From positions 62,001 to 126,000 of the forward strand of contig CAVSVP010000016.1 in assembly GCA_963731125.1 (NCBI GenBank): 64,000 nucleotides of DNA, in the 5' to 3' direction. This stretch comes from CAVSVP01 sp963731125. GTDB taxonomy: Bacteria; Pseudomonadota; Gammaproteobacteria; Competibacterales; Competibacteraceae. The notes beneath the pieces are model-generated. The model saw nothing but the letters and a program-made list of their open reading frames with translations, was not told the DNA's origin and made no database searches. Positions 19,135-28,287 of the stretch are shown here, in pieces. Made by a program: the position numbers and the translations under genes. Positions within the stretch are counted from its first letter, which is position 1. Each line of letters starts with the position of its first letter.

Positions 19135-19417
19135 AAACCAACTACCTTAATAAAGACTGAACGCGCAATGGATTGACACAATGAGCTATGCTACACAATA
19201 TAACTTGCAAAACACTCGCTTCATGACTGCTTTTCACAAGCCCGTTAACCGTCATAACCTACCCCAAACGCAATCTTTCCTTAAGAGTCTTCCGGCAAAG
19301 GAAAATACCCATAGCTTACTAACACAACGGTAAAGCCACCACCATTCCGGGAACTAACTTGATGAGAATCCTCTATCATTGGAGGCTTCAACTATAGTCG
19401 GAAGAGTATGCGTCACC

Positions 19418-20467
19418 ATGTCAACTGAACCAGTAGATGACCAAACTCCCTCCATAGCACTGGAAGCCAAAGTAGACTTTCTTAATCAAACGGGGAGTTA
19501 CCCTGAGCAGCCCCACAGCGTGGAGGCTTTGGAAACCCACACCTCGTGGATATTTCTCACCGATGCCTTTGCCTATAAGCTAAAAAAACCTCTGCGTTAC
19601 GAATTCCTCGACTTTAGCACCGTCGCCGCAAGACGCCGCAACTGTGAAGCGGAAATTCAGCTTAACCGTCGCCTGACTCACGATGTCTATTTAGGCATAG
19701 TCCCCCTGACCGTTCACCCGCATAACGCTGCAGCCATGCACCTGGGCAACAATGGCAAAGCGGTGGATTGGCTGGTTAAAATGCGGCGCTTACCAAGCCA
19801 CTGGGTGCTGGAACACAAAATAAAAAATCATACCGTCAAGGCTAATGACATTGTCAAAGTGGCACTGTTGTTAGCGGATTTTTACGAAAAAGCACCGCCT
19901 GCTGCCATCAGTCCCGAGGAATACCACAATCTCTTTGTCACTGATGTGTGCGTAACTCTGGAAGAATTAACAGGCCCTGATTATGAATTATCTACTACTT
20001 GGGTAAAAACCATCACCGACGCCCAACTGCAATTTTTACAGATTCAGGCTGCCCTGTTTCTTCAAAGAATTAAGGAAGGGAGAATTATCGAAGCGCATGG
20101 TGATCTGCGTCCCGAGCATATTTACTTAGGTAAAGAGCCTATTATCGTCGATTGTTTAGAATTTAACCGCGAATTTCGGATCCTCGATTCTGTAGATGAA
20201 TTGGCTTTCCTAGCCATGGAATGCGAGCGACTTGCCGCACCGGACATAGGAAATGTACTGTTCACCACGTATCGCCAAATCACCAGCGATAATCCTCCCC
20301 AGGCACTCACACACTTTTATATGAGCTATCGCGCCTTGCTATGGGCCAAACTCGCTATTCGCCATATCAACCGGCGTGGCACCGGCAAACGTTCCAAATG
20401 GATTAAGCGTACCGAGGATTATCTGCGCTTAGCAGAAACCCATATCCAACAAACCCAGTTCTACTAA
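19418..20467 (+). CDS. COG2187-type aminoglycoside-phosphotransferase-like kinase
   Basis: A 349-aa protein matching the kinase-like N-terminal half of COG2187 proteins (annotated aminoglycoside phosphotransferase, often fused to a COG0645 P-loop kinase). Evidence includes VEALETHTSWIFLTDAFAYK then LKKPLRYEFLDFSTVAARR near the N-terminus, VDWLVKMRRLP, and the catalytic loop EAHGDLRPEHIYL with the metal-binding IVDCLEFN. There is no P-loop domain at the C-terminus, so this is the single-domain version. ATG 19418 is chosen; the open frame extends upstream to a TTG at 19379. The substrate is unknown. Confidence 0.75.
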   Translation: MSTEPVDDQTPSIALEAKVDFLNQTGSYPEQPHSVEALETHTSWIFLTDAFAYKLKKPLRYEFLDFSTVAARRRNCEAEIQLNRRLTHDVYLGIVPLTVHPHNAAAMHLGNNGKAVDWLVKMRRLPSHWVLEHKIKNHTVKANDIVKVALLLADFYEKAPPAAISPEEYHNLFVTDVCVTLEELTGPDYELSTTWVKTITDAQLQFLQIQAALFLQRIKEGRIIEAHGDLRPEHIYLGKEPIIVDCLEFNREFRILDSVDELAFLAMECERLAAPDIGNVLFTTYRQITSDNPPQALTHFYMSYRALLWAKLAIRHINRRGTGKRSKWIKRTEDYLRLAETHIQQTQFY

Positions 20468-21066
20468 ACAACTAACCCGTCTTTTATGGCTGACAACATT
20501 AACACTACAGTCGCTAATTGACTAAATTCCATGGCCTAATAAAACTAAACAAAACTTTCCAATGCTATTATCAAAAACGCTACGGTGACGAAATAGCGAT
20601 TATCAAAACGTCCGCAAAGATGCTCTTTGCCAGACAGACTCATGCTAGGTTAAGGACGTTTACGGTGTAAATTGGGGAAAGGTATCAGCCGTAGCTGGAT
20701 TACCCTAACTTTCATTATCTCTGAAAAGTCTGAAGTGTCTTACGAATGATGCTCGTCTTGAATCATATTCTTCTATTAGTAATTGATAAGGCGACGCTTC
20801 TGCACCAGGCGCCAGTACTCACATTCGTGTAACACTTCCGACATCTGCTGTTCACGTCGTTGTCACATACCGCATCTACACTCAGCGGCCTGAATCTAGG
20901 AACAGATTCAATTTGCGCATACCGTGATTCTTATACGGTTTTTTATGCCTCAATTAACCTAACGAGCAGGGAGCTCGTACATATGGCGGCGTGTTAATAC
21001 GCCCTGCTTTTTACCTTTCGCACCATTGAAAACAACATCTCCCTCTTTATGCTGACGAATTCCTAG
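20468..21066. other. Intergenic region, no gene; two small hairpins near its end
   Basis: About 600 bases without a supported frame. At 20921-20946 a weak ACCGT/ACGGT stem is followed by TTTTTT, which could be an intrinsic terminator. Near 20990-21005 GGCGTGTTAATACGCC is followed closely by TTTTT, upstream of the PhoX-like gene, and may terminate or attenuate. Nothing else was recognised. Confidence 0.4.
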
Positions 21067-22866
21067 ATGAACAAACCAATCATCACTGCAACAGTGACTG
21101 CGTTTCTGTTTTCCATAACGTCCGTGCAGGCAGACTCTTTTGCGACGGAAGAACTCCCACAGATGCTGGGTGATACGGAAAACACCAATAACGAATGGAC
21201 TGCCAAGCCGCTGGTCACTATTGGCGAAGTCAAAGTCAAGGGAAAAGGGTTTGCAAACATTGAAGATGTCAATGAAGAAAAGCTGAGACACCGGCCACCA
21301 GGGATTCTTGATGGAATTGGCACGTTTAAGCTGAACAGGAACACCGTCCACGTCCTGGTAAATCACGAGTTAAATTCCGAAGACGGTTATGCATACCAAC
21401 TGGATAACGGCACGGAATTGACCGGTGCGCGGGTAAGCTTTTTTGACATTGACGCAAATTCCCGCAGAGTCAAATCAGCAGGACCGGCTTTTACCAAAGT
21501 CTATGACCGAGCAGGCTTCGAAGTCAAAGATCCAATGCAGATCAATGAGGGATTTAACGAAGGCGGTTTCGACCGTTTTTGTTCTGCCTATGGTTTTGCC
21601 GCAGGTACGGATGGTTTAGCGGACAATATATTCTTTACTGGCGAGGAAACGAGTGAATTTGGCGTCACGGTTGCAGAAGGTTTTGGCGGTCAGGAAACGG
21701 TGATTGACGTTGATGATAAGACACTCTACGTGGCGCCTATGATGGGTCGGGCTGCCTTTGAGAATGTATGCACCGTCGAGCAATTCGGCACCGATAAAGT
21801 CGCATTAATCATCGGTGATGACCGCGAAGCGGCGCCCTTATACCTATACATCGGGCAAAAAAATGCGGCGCCGGACTCTGGTTATCATCCTCCTGAGTTT
21901 CTTAAGCGAAACGGGCTTGGTCTGGGCAAACTCTATGTCTGGGTAGCCGATGATCCAGTCAAGACGCCAGACGATTTTAACGGCACTGGCAATACTCAAA
22001 GCGGAAAGTTTTTTAAAATCAATCACTTCTATCCTATGCAAGTCGGTAGTGATAACTACGACAGTCTGGGTTTTGCGTCGATGGCCCTTCAGGATTCATG
22101 GGCTGGAGAAGTTGGCGCTTTCCAATTCTCTCGGCCGGAAGATGTGGCCGGAAACCCCAACGACGGCACGCAGATTGTGATGACTTCGACAGGCCGCGGA
22201 GGCAGATTTCCCTCGGATAACTGGGGTACGATTTATCTCATTGATTTTGATGATAATAGATTTAATAAACAATTTCTCGATCAAGATCTCGAGGTTATCG
22301 ATGAGATTCCTGCGACCCTTACGATTCTATATGACGGCGACGATGCCGGTGGCGGACAATTTTCTGCCCCCGACTTTGGTATCCGCAGCCCCGATAACGT
22401 AGACTGGGCTGACGATGGCTTTATCTACATCAATGAAGACCGCTCGACAAGCACACAGCCTTGTGAGAACGCTGGTATTGATGAAGAAAAATGCACATTT
22501 GGAGCAGTGTCAGGTATTGAAGCTTCGGTTTGGCAGCTCAATCCCAAGACTCGCCAGGCAATTCGCATTTTGGAAATGCACCGCGCACCGGTCATCGCCG
22601 CATCCGATGGGCAAGGTGATCCCGTGCCGTTTGACATCGGTGAATGGGAGTCGTCTGGCGTTCTGGATGTTACCGAGCATTTCAAAACCAAGCCCGGCGA
22701 AACTTTACTGATTTTGGATGTTCAGGCCCATAGCCTTATGGGTGGAGGGTTGGCACTGAAAGCCAATCAGGATAAAGATCTGGTCGAAGGCGGTCAGCTG
22801 CTGTTCGCGTCCAACAGATTCGTGAAAGATGACAATGACGACAAGAATGACAAGGACGACAAGTAA
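21067..22866 (+). CDS. PhoX-like (DUF839) secreted phosphatase
   Basis: A 599-aa protein with a Sec-type signal peptide (MNKPIITATVTAFLFSITSV, cleaved near VQA) and a DUF839/PhoX six-bladed propeller. Recognisable blocks are VHVLVNHELNSEDGYAY, FDRFCSAYGFA, NIFFTGEETSEFG, PDNVDWADDGFIYINEDRS and GEWESSGVLDV, where acidic residues would bind Ca/Fe cofactors. PhoX enzymes release phosphate from esters outside the cytoplasm. It has no Tat double-arginine signal, unlike classical PhoX, so activity is inferred only at family level. The C-terminus is an Asp/Asn/Lys repeat (DDNDDKNDKDDK). Confidence 0.85.
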   Translation: MNKPIITATVTAFLFSITSVQADSFATEELPQMLGDTENTNNEWTAKPLVTIGEVKVKGKGFANIEDVNEEKLRHRPPGILDGIGTFKLNRNTVHVLVNHELNSEDGYAYQLDNGTELTGARVSFFDIDANSRRVKSAGPAFTKVYDRAGFEVKDPMQINEGFNEGGFDRFCSAYGFAAGTDGLADNIFFTGEETSEFGVTVAEGFGGQETVIDVDDKTLYVAPMMGRAAFENVCTVEQFGTDKVALIIGDDREAAPLYLYIGQKNAAPDSGYHPPEFLKRNGLGLGKLYVWVADDPVKTPDDFNGTGNTQSGKFFKINHFYPMQVGSDNYDSLGFASMALQDSWAGEVGAFQFSRPEDVAGNPNDGTQIVMTSTGRGGRFPSDNWGTIYLIDFDDNRFNKQFLDQDLEVIDEIPATLTILYDGDDAGGGQFSAPDFGIRSPDNVDWADDGFIYINEDRSTSTQPCENAGIDEEKCTFGAVSGIEASVWQLNPKTRQAIRILEMHRAPVIAASDGQGDPVPFDIGEWESSGVLDVTEHFKTKPGETLLILDVQAHSLMGGGLALKANQDKDLVEGGQLLFASNRFVKDDNDDKNDKDDK

Positions 22867-22915
22867 TGACAACCGATAACTCCTACTAGGAAATCATTCC
22901 GGACAAAAGCCAAGG

Positions 22916-23038
22916 ATGGCAGACCCAGACAACACACAATTGGCAGATCTTCGCCCTGCGTTCTTACGTGAAACTCATGACCCGCCGCTAATCGATCCGC
23001 TCAAGGCGCGCATCGAGCAGTGGTACAATCATGAGTGA
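22916..23038 (+). CDS. Possible 40-aa protein
   Basis: A short frame starts at ATG 22916 just after CCAAGG, a rather close ribosome site. The product MADPDNTQLADLRPAFLRET ends with LIDPLKARIEQWYNHE and is amphipathic. It lies between the PhoX-like gene and the carboxymuconolactone decarboxylase-like gene. No family is recognised; it could also be a fragment of a longer, lost gene. Confidence 0.25.
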   Translation: MADPDNTQLADLRPAFLRETHDPPLIDPLKARIEQWYNHE

Positions 23039-23149
23039 ACGCCGCCCAATGCAGTTTTCATAAAAGAGCAGGGGTAAGAAGTCGCGGTCCAGCAGCGTCT
23101 AATGAGCAACGAGCCATTTCTATCAACCCCAAACCGAAGGAGAAGACCA

Positions 23150-23695
23150 ATGACTCGCATTCGACCCATTACTCAAAACACCGCTGATGCTGGAACCGCT
23201 GAACTGCTTAACTCTGTCAAAAAAAAGATGGGGTCCGTACCTAACCTCATTGCGACGATGGCAAACTCGCCGGCTGTGGCGAAGGCCTATCTTGGCTTCA
23301 GTCAGACGCTTTCGTCCGGTGTGCTGCCGCCACGACTGCGGGAGCAGATCGCTCTGGTGGTGGGCGAAACAAATGGCTGCGGCTATTGCGTGGCTGCCCA
23401 CACGGCACTCGGCAAAGGGGCCGGTCTCACCGAGCAGGAAACCCGCGATGCCCGACGTGGAACATCGTCTGTCGAAAAGGAGCGTATTGCACTCGATTTT
23501 GCCCGTAAACTCGTGCAGGACCGGGGCGTCGTTGCCGATGCGGATCTGGAGCGAGTCCGTCAAGCGGGATTCACGGATGGAGAGATCGGCGAGATCGTCG
23601 CAAACGTGGCGTTGAACCTCTTTACGAACTACTTCAACCACGTCGCCGGGACAGAGGTGGATTTCCCCGCTGTACCCAGCCTCGCGGCGGCGTAG
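23150..23695 (+). CDS. Carboxymuconolactone decarboxylase/AhpD-like peroxidase
   Basis: A 181-aa alpha-helical protein of the CMD/AhpD family. The redox motif is CGYC in the stretch NGCGYCVAAHTALGKGAGL, with the downstream His typical of AhpD-like alkylhydroperoxidases, so a peroxide-reducing role is likelier than decarboxylation. ATG 23150 is set by a good AAGGAGAAG site; the frame upstream to 23102 is untranslated leader, conserved in the second copy at 25.4 kb. It is followed by the ECF sigma gene in the same direction, suggesting a stress operon. Confidence 0.88.
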   Translation: MTRIRPITQNTADAGTAELLNSVKKKMGSVPNLIATMANSPAVAKAYLGFSQTLSSGVLPPRLREQIALVVGETNGCGYCVAAHTALGKGAGLTEQETRDARRGTSSVEKERIALDFARKLVQDRGVVADADLERVRQAGFTDGEIGEIVANVALNLFTNYFNHVAGTEVDFPAVPSLAAA

Positions 23696-23789
23696 CGACG
23701 TTCCACGGCACACTCGGTCGGCAACGGACAGCGTGCCGGTCGAGTGTTTTGCACGTGCATCCAACGGGGACCGAACGGTTAAATTGGCG

Positions 23790-24410
23790 ATGGACATCAT
23801 GGGCCGGGACAACGAAACGTGGCTGATGCACCTCGGCAGCGATGGTTCAGACCAGCAGACGGCATTGTCGGATCTGCGGACGGAGTTGCTGCGTGGCTTG
23901 CGTCGTGCATTTGCGACGTGGATGCTTGTCGATGAGGCGTTTCTCGAAGACGTCGTGCAGGACTCGTTGGTTCGTATCCTGGACCGACTCCAACAGTTTG
24001 AGGGACGCAGCCGGTTTCTGACCTGGACGACAGCCATTGCCATCCGCGTCGCCATGAGCGAGCTACGACGACGACGCTGGCAGGACGTGTCCCTCGATGC
24101 GGTGATCGCAAATACTGATTTCACCCTGGAAAGAGCCGCCGAAGATGACGCAGGACCGGACGCCCAGTGGACGCAAAAAGCAATTCTCGACGCAATGCAC
24201 GACGTGATTCAAAACAAATTAACGGAAAAACAACGCACGGTGCTGCTCGCCGAGTTGAAAGGCGTGCCACAGGATGAAATCGCCCGCCACATCGGCAGTA
24301 ATCGCAACGCCGTTTACAAGCTGACACACGACGCTCGGAAACGGTTAAAACGGAGCCTTGAAGCCGCCGGTTACGAAGCCGCTGATATCCATACCGCGTT
24401 TGTCGAGTGA
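23790..24410 (+). CDS. ECF-type RNA polymerase sigma factor
   Basis: A ~206-aa sigma-70 family protein with only regions 2 and 4. Region 2 is around residues 45-100 (LEDVVQDSLVRILDRLQQFE, then FLTWTTAIAIRVAMSELRRR); region 4 covers the helix-turn-helix LTEKQRTVLLAELKGVPQDE and SNRNAVYKLTHDARKRLK. ECF factors redirect RNA polymerase to stress genes. The start is uncertain (ATG 23790 or 23799; the frame is open from 23733). It is followed 10 bases later by a zinc anti-sigma factor, the usual pairing. Likely targets are the flanking CMD/AhpD and cytochrome P460 genes, by inference. Confidence 0.85.
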   Translation: MDIMGRDNETWLMHLGSDGSDQQTALSDLRTELLRGLRRAFATWMLVDEAFLEDVVQDSLVRILDRLQQFEGRSRFLTWTTAIAIRVAMSELRRRRWQDVSLDAVIANTDFTLERAAEDDAGPDAQWTQKAILDAMHDVIQNKLTEKQRTVLLAELKGVPQDEIARHIGSNRNAVYKLTHDARKRLKRSLEAAGYEAADIHTAFVE

Positions 24411-24420
24411 GGACCGAACC

Positions 24421-24657
24421 ATGACACTCTCGAAGAAAGAAATTAACGGACTGATGCGACTGATCGGTCTCACGAAAGACGACGAGATCAACTGTGAACA
24501 GTGCCTCTCGTTAGTTGCCGAGTTCGCCGAGCAGCAACTGGCAGGCAAGTCAATCCCGGAAGGACTGAAGGCCGTGGAACATCACCTGTCAATCTGTGCG
24601 GAGTGCCGTGAGGAGTACGAGGCACTTCAGCGGGTGTTGCAAGACTTGGAAGATTGA
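24421..24657 (+). CDS. Zinc-binding anti-sigma factor (ZAS domain)
   Basis: A 78-aa soluble protein with the ZAS signature H-x3-C-x2-C in HHLSICAEC, plus an upstream Cys pair in INCEQCLSL. Such proteins bind their cognate ECF sigma factor and release it on oxidation of the zinc cysteines. There is no membrane segment, so the sensor would be cytoplasmic. ATG 24421 follows GAGTGAGGACC, and the gene lies 10 bases after the sigma gene, consistent with translational coupling. Confidence 0.85.
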   Translation: MTLSKKEINGLMRLIGLTKDDEINCEQCLSLVAEFAEQQLAGKSIPEGLKAVEHHLSICAECREEYEALQRVLQDLED

Positions 24658-24744
24658 TCCCCAACTTATGAAAACCCACCCTCGGGCGGGTTGTTGGGAG
24701 AACGGGGGTCGTTCAAAGGTAGATACCGCTCCGGTTCCGTCTGC

Positions 24745-25341
24745 TCACGGGTTGAAATCCTCGAATCGGTCCTTGGCCTCGAGCAAAGGATAAGCCCAGA
24801 CATGCACCCAATCGGTCTCCTTGACCGGGGTATGGCAGGCGATGCATTCGGCCTTATAGTTGGTAGTAGTCGGCTTGAGCCGGTTGCCGGCATTAAAGAG
24901 CGCCCAGCCCCAGCCGTCGCCCCAGAGTCCGCTGTCCTTGAAACGGCCCTGGGTATCCTTGATCATCACAAACCAACCCGCGTTCTCGTCCCAGGACGAG
25001 GCATGGCCGGTGGTCATGTCCAAGGCACGGGTCTTCTGCAGTTCCTTGACTAGGATAGCCCCATCCGGAAATGCCTGGGTGCGGCGGTAGTGCTCGATGG
25101 AGTCCGGGTCGATGTAGACCTGGTGGAATTGGGCCTGGCCGCCGGCCGGGTCACCCCCGGCCACGCTGAAGGTGCCAAGGAAGGTGAACCGGGTTCGGTA
25201 GTCCTCCGGTACTGTGATGGTGCCATCCGGCTTAACATACTGCTTATAGGTTTGGGAATAGGAAGGTGATTCGGCCAGGGTTCCGGCCGCGATAGCGGCC
25301 AAACCGGCCGCACCGGTGAGGACGATTAGGCTGCGGTTCAT
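24745..25341 (-). CDS. Cytochrome P460 family protein
   Basis: A 198-aa periplasmic c-type haem protein. Residues 1-24 are a signal peptide (MNRSLIVLTGAAGLAAIAAG). The P460 domain has YRTRFTFLGTFSV, YRRTQAFPDGAILVKEL and SSWDENAGWFVMIKD, and the haem-binding CIACH near the C-terminus (ECIACHTPVKETDWV). P460 enzymes oxidise hydroxylamine or detoxify nitric oxide; which applies here cannot be told. ATG 25341 is set by AGAGGAGAAATAACC. That ribosome site overlaps the stop codon of the truncated CMD gene at 25344, so the two are translationally coupled. It converges with the anti-sigma gene. Confidence 0.88.
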   Translation of the reverse strand: MNRSLIVLTGAAGLAAIAAGTLAESPSYSQTYKQYVKPDGTITVPEDYRTRFTFLGTFSVAGGDPAGGQAQFHQVYIDPDSIEHYRRTQAFPDGAILVKELQKTRALDMTTGHASSWDENAGWFVMIKDTQGRFKDSGLWGDGWGWALFNAGNRLKPTTTNYKAECIACHTPVKETDWVHVWAYPLLEAKDRFEDFNP

Positions 25342-25343
25342 GG

Positions 25344-25460
25344 TTATTTCTCCTCTTTGCCGAACAGTACGGCCACCCAATAGCCGCAGCCAACAGAGCC
25401 AAGCCGTTCAGCGGCGCGGGAACCAGTGGTTTTTTGAGTAATGGGTCGAATGCGAGTCAT
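25344..25460 (-). pseudogene. Internally deleted copy of the CMD/AhpD-like gene
   Basis: A 38-codon frame starts at ATG 25460 after AAAGGAGAAGAC and reads MTRIRPITQKTTGSRAAERL, then GSVGCGYWVAVLFGKEEK. The first 20 residues match the gene at 23150, and GCGYWVAVLFGK matches its GCGYCVAAHTALGK. The ~55 residues between are missing and the second redox Cys is Trp. It cannot be an active peroxidase. Its remaining role may be as a leader for the P460 gene, whose ribosome site overlaps its stop. Confidence 0.75.
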
Positions 25461-25511
25461 TAGTCTTCTCCTTTGGTTTGGGATTGATAGGAATGGCCTG
25501 TCTCTCATTAG
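25400..25511 (-). repeat. Inverted copy of the 23.1-kb CMD gene start and leader
   Basis: Read on the minus strand, this segment closely follows 23100-23210 on the plus strand, including the ~45 bases before the ATG (CCATTxCTATCAAxCCCAAA and the ribosome site). The two copies are in inverted orientation about 2.2 kb apart and enclose the sigma factor, anti-sigma factor and P460 genes. Conservation of the leader suggests that both copies share a promoter. Confidence 0.75.
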
Positions 25512-25690
25512 GACGTTGCGAGACATAGATTTCTTACCTCTGCGCTTCCCAAAAAACGCATCGGGCAGCATCCATTCAACAGCCGTCCACTCCGATTTGT
25601 GATGCTTTCCTGTTGAAATATGTCGGGACCCTCTCCCAGGCACTAAAATATACATCACACCTGACCCGTTGCAGCGAGAGGTAAGATACC

Positions 25691-26497
25691 GTGCATGAGC
25701 TATTCTTGACCGCCGAACGTATCGAACGGACTGCGCTGGCCGAACTCCACATGGCGGCTTCCGCGACCACGCGTGAACAACTGGGTTTACGCCTGGAGAC
25801 AGTGGGCAGCGCGCTGGTGTCCATCGCCGCCGCCGAGCCCACCAATATCCTGCTCAACCGGACGATCGGGCTAGACGTCGAGGCCTCAGCGACGCAGGAT
25901 GCAGTGAAGACCGTCGTCGGGCTGTATGCGCAAGCCGGCGTTACCGACTATTTCGTCCACCTCCACCCGCACTCTCAACCGGCTGAACTGCGCGACTGGC
26001 TCACCCAGGCAGGACTTTTCCGCACCCGCGGCTGGATGAAGTTCAAGCGCGATAAAGCACCACCGCCCCAACTACAATCCGATCTGGAGGTTCGTCGCAT
26101 CGACCCCACACAAGCCGAAGCCTTCGGCCGGATTGCAGCGCAAAGCTTTGATCTGGGTGAAGCGTCGGTGCCGCTGCTGGCGGCCCTGGTGCATCGTCCT
26201 GATTGGTATCTATTCATGAGTTTTAATGGCGATACGCCAGCCGGTACTGGGGCATTATTTATCCAGGATAGCGTGGCATGGACCGATTGGGGCGCCACCG
26301 ATCCTGCGTTTCGGCGGCGGGGTGGACAAGGCGTGGTGCTGTGTCGGCGTATTCAGGAGGCTATCGACAGGGGCTGCGAGTTGATTCTGACAACGACGGG
26401 CGAGGCGGTCGAAGGGGATCCGCAACATTCTTATAAGAATATTTTAAAGTGCGGTTTCAAAGAGGGTTATCTACGGGAGAATTACTCGCCATTTTGA
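25691..26497 (+). CDS. GNAT-family N-acetyltransferase
   Basis: A 268-aa protein. The C-terminal half (from about residue 130, LEVRRIDPTQAEAFGRIAAQ) is a GNAT fold; the acetyl-CoA binding segment is WGATDPAFRRRGGQGVVLCR, with the usual R/Q-x-x-G-x-G/A loop. The N-terminal half may be a degenerate second GNAT domain (YAQAGVTDYFVHLHPHSQPA). The acceptor is unknown. Translation starts at GTG 25691 after GCGAGAGGTAAG. The gene diverges from the CMD fragment/P460 pair. Confidence 0.8.
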   Translation: MHELFLTAERIERTALAELHMAASATTREQLGLRLETVGSALVSIAAAEPTNILLNRTIGLDVEASATQDAVKTVVGLYAQAGVTDYFVHLHPHSQPAELRDWLTQAGLFRTRGWMKFKRDKAPPPQLQSDLEVRRIDPTQAEAFGRIAAQSFDLGEASVPLLAALVHRPDWYLFMSFNGDTPAGTGALFIQDSVAWTDWGATDPAFRRRGGQGVVLCRRIQEAIDRGCELILTTTGEAVEGDPQHSYKNILKCGFKEGYLRENYSPF

Positions 26498-26891
26498 CAG
26501 ACTCAGGTGGTATCCGACGTTCATAGATGTTATGCGGTTCTGTTACATTAGTCAGGGAGCCGCGTTTCCAGTAAGCGATGTACTCGATAAACTTGGCTCG
26601 AGAATCCGCACGATTGCCTGCGGCGCAGCATCTTCGCCCAGAGAAACAAGGATTAACACCACGGCGGCCAACTGCTCTGACATGCCAACTTTGGGTTAGA
26701 GAATTTAGGGTGATAAGCATTTAGAAACCAATGAAACAAAGGGATCAAACCGAGACATTCACTAGAAACACGAAACCTGGAAACTCAGCACAGAGGATAG
26801 CGTTTGTCCTCGCCGGCAAATTTGTCATGTCAAACACATTTGCTCTATCGGTAATTGCGATTCATTGTCAGACACAGCGAGGTTTATCACC
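26498..26891. other. Intergenic region, no gene seen
   Basis: About 390 bases between two rightward genes. The minus-strand frame across 26457-26720 overlaps the end of the GNAT gene and has no ribosome site or recognisable content. No terminator or promoter could be assigned with confidence. Confidence 0.4.
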
Positions 26892-28280
26892 ATGACTCAT
26901 CTTCCCGCTGACAGCATCGACGGCTTTAAGTCAACCATCCGGGGTGACGTGCTACTACCGGCTGATGCCGGCTATGAAGACGCCCGGCGCATATGGAACG
27001 CCATGGTAGATCGACGACCGGCCGTGATTGTGCGCTGCTCAGGCGTAGCGGACATCATAAACTCCGTGGCGTTCGCCCGGGACCGGGAACTGGCGGTGGC
27101 GGTGCGCGGTGGCGGCCACAATATCGCCGGTAATGCCGTCTGCGACGGCGGGCTGATGATAGACCTCTCGCCCATGAAATCGGTCAGAATCAATCCCGAG
27201 ACCCGGCGGGCTTATGTCGAACCGGGCGCCCTACTCAGCGACTTTGACCACGAAGCCCAGGTATTCGGACTGGCGACCCCGCTGGGGATTAACTCGACAA
27301 CGGGGGTGGCGGGGCTCACGTTGGGCGGCGGCTTTGGTTGGTTAAGCCGCCAGCATGGGTTAACGGTGGACAATCTGGTGGCGGCGGAGGTCATCACGGC
27401 GGACGGTAAAAGAGTATGGGCGAGTGCCGATACGCATAGCGAGCTGTTCTGGGGAATTCGCGGTGGCGGCGGCAACTTCGGCATTGTCACTCTGTTTGAG
27501 TTCCAACTCCATCCGGTGGAACCCGAGGTGCTGACCGGGCTGATAGTGTTTCCGTTTGAGCAGGCCAAACGACTGCTCACTCAGTATCGGGAGTATGTGG
27601 ATACCATGCCCGATGACCTGAACGTGTGGGCCGTTCTGCGCCAGGCACCACCCCTGCCGTTCCTTCCCGAGACGGTGCACGGCAAGGAGGTCGTTATCTT
27701 TCCCTTTTTCTATACGGGAGGTACGGAGGAAGGCATGCGGTTGATTGAGCCATTACGCCGTTTCGGTCAGGCTCATGGCGAGCACATCGGCTCTCAACCC
27801 TATACGGCATGGCAGCAGGCGTTTGATCCGCTGCTCACGCCCGGGGCGCGCAATTACTGGAAATCGCACAACTTTACCGCATTGCAGGACGGCGCTCTCG
27901 AGACGGTCATCGAGTACGCCGGCAAGCTCCCTTCCCCGCAGTGCGAGATTTTTATCGGGCTTATCGGTGGGCAGGCCAGCCGTGTCGCGGCCGACGCCAC
28001 CGCCTATGCTCATCGGGATGCTAAATTTGTGTTGAACGTGCACAGCCGTTGGGAAACCCCGGCAGAGGATAACCGCTGCATCACCTGGGCTCGGGAATTT
28101 TTCGAGGCGGCCAAGCCCCATGCCACCGGCGGCGTCTATGTCAACTTCCTGACCCAAGACGAAAGCGAGCGCATTGCCGCTGCCTATGGGCCAAACTATG
28201 ACCGGCTGGTGCAGCTAAAAAACCGGTATGATCCGCAAAACCTCTTCCGTTTGAACCAGAATATTCAGCCGACGGAGTGA
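26892..28280 (+). CDS. FAD-binding oxidoreductase, berberine-bridge (BBE) type
   Basis: A 462-aa flavoprotein of the PCMH/BBE family. The FAD-binding domain includes VRCSGVADIINSVAFARDRE, the AVAVRGGGHNIAGNAV segment whose His usually carries covalent FAD, and TGVAGLTLGGGFGWLSRQHG. The BBE domain is at the C-terminus (YVNFLTQDESERIAAAYGPN, then RLVQLKNRYDPQNLFRLNQN). Such enzymes oxidise alcohols, sugars or alkaloid-like compounds with oxygen. No signal peptide is seen, so it is probably cytoplasmic. ATG 26892 follows GCGAGG; a TTG at 26865 is open. It is followed 7 bases later by the CIA30 gene. Confidence 0.88.
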   Translation: MTHLPADSIDGFKSTIRGDVLLPADAGYEDARRIWNAMVDRRPAVIVRCSGVADIINSVAFARDRELAVAVRGGGHNIAGNAVCDGGLMIDLSPMKSVRINPETRRAYVEPGALLSDFDHEAQVFGLATPLGINSTTGVAGLTLGGGFGWLSRQHGLTVDNLVAAEVITADGKRVWASADTHSELFWGIRGGGGNFGIVTLFEFQLHPVEPEVLTGLIVFPFEQAKRLLTQYREYVDTMPDDLNVWAVLRQAPPLPFLPETVHGKEVVIFPFFYTGGTEEGMRLIEPLRRFGQAHGEHIGSQPYTAWQQAFDPLLTPGARNYWKSHNFTALQDGALETVIEYAGKLPSPQCEIFIGLIGGQASRVAADATAYAHRDAKFVLNVHSRWETPAEDNRCITWAREFFEAAKPHATGGVYVNFLTQDESERIAAAYGPNYDRLVQLKNRYDPQNLFRLNQNIQPTE

Positions 28281-28287
28281 AATCGCT

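Noticed and set aside
23123..24124. 333-aa minus-strand frame across the CMD and sigma genes
   Set aside because: It is antisense to two well-supported genes and rich in Arg/Ser, as antisense frames of GC-rich genes are.
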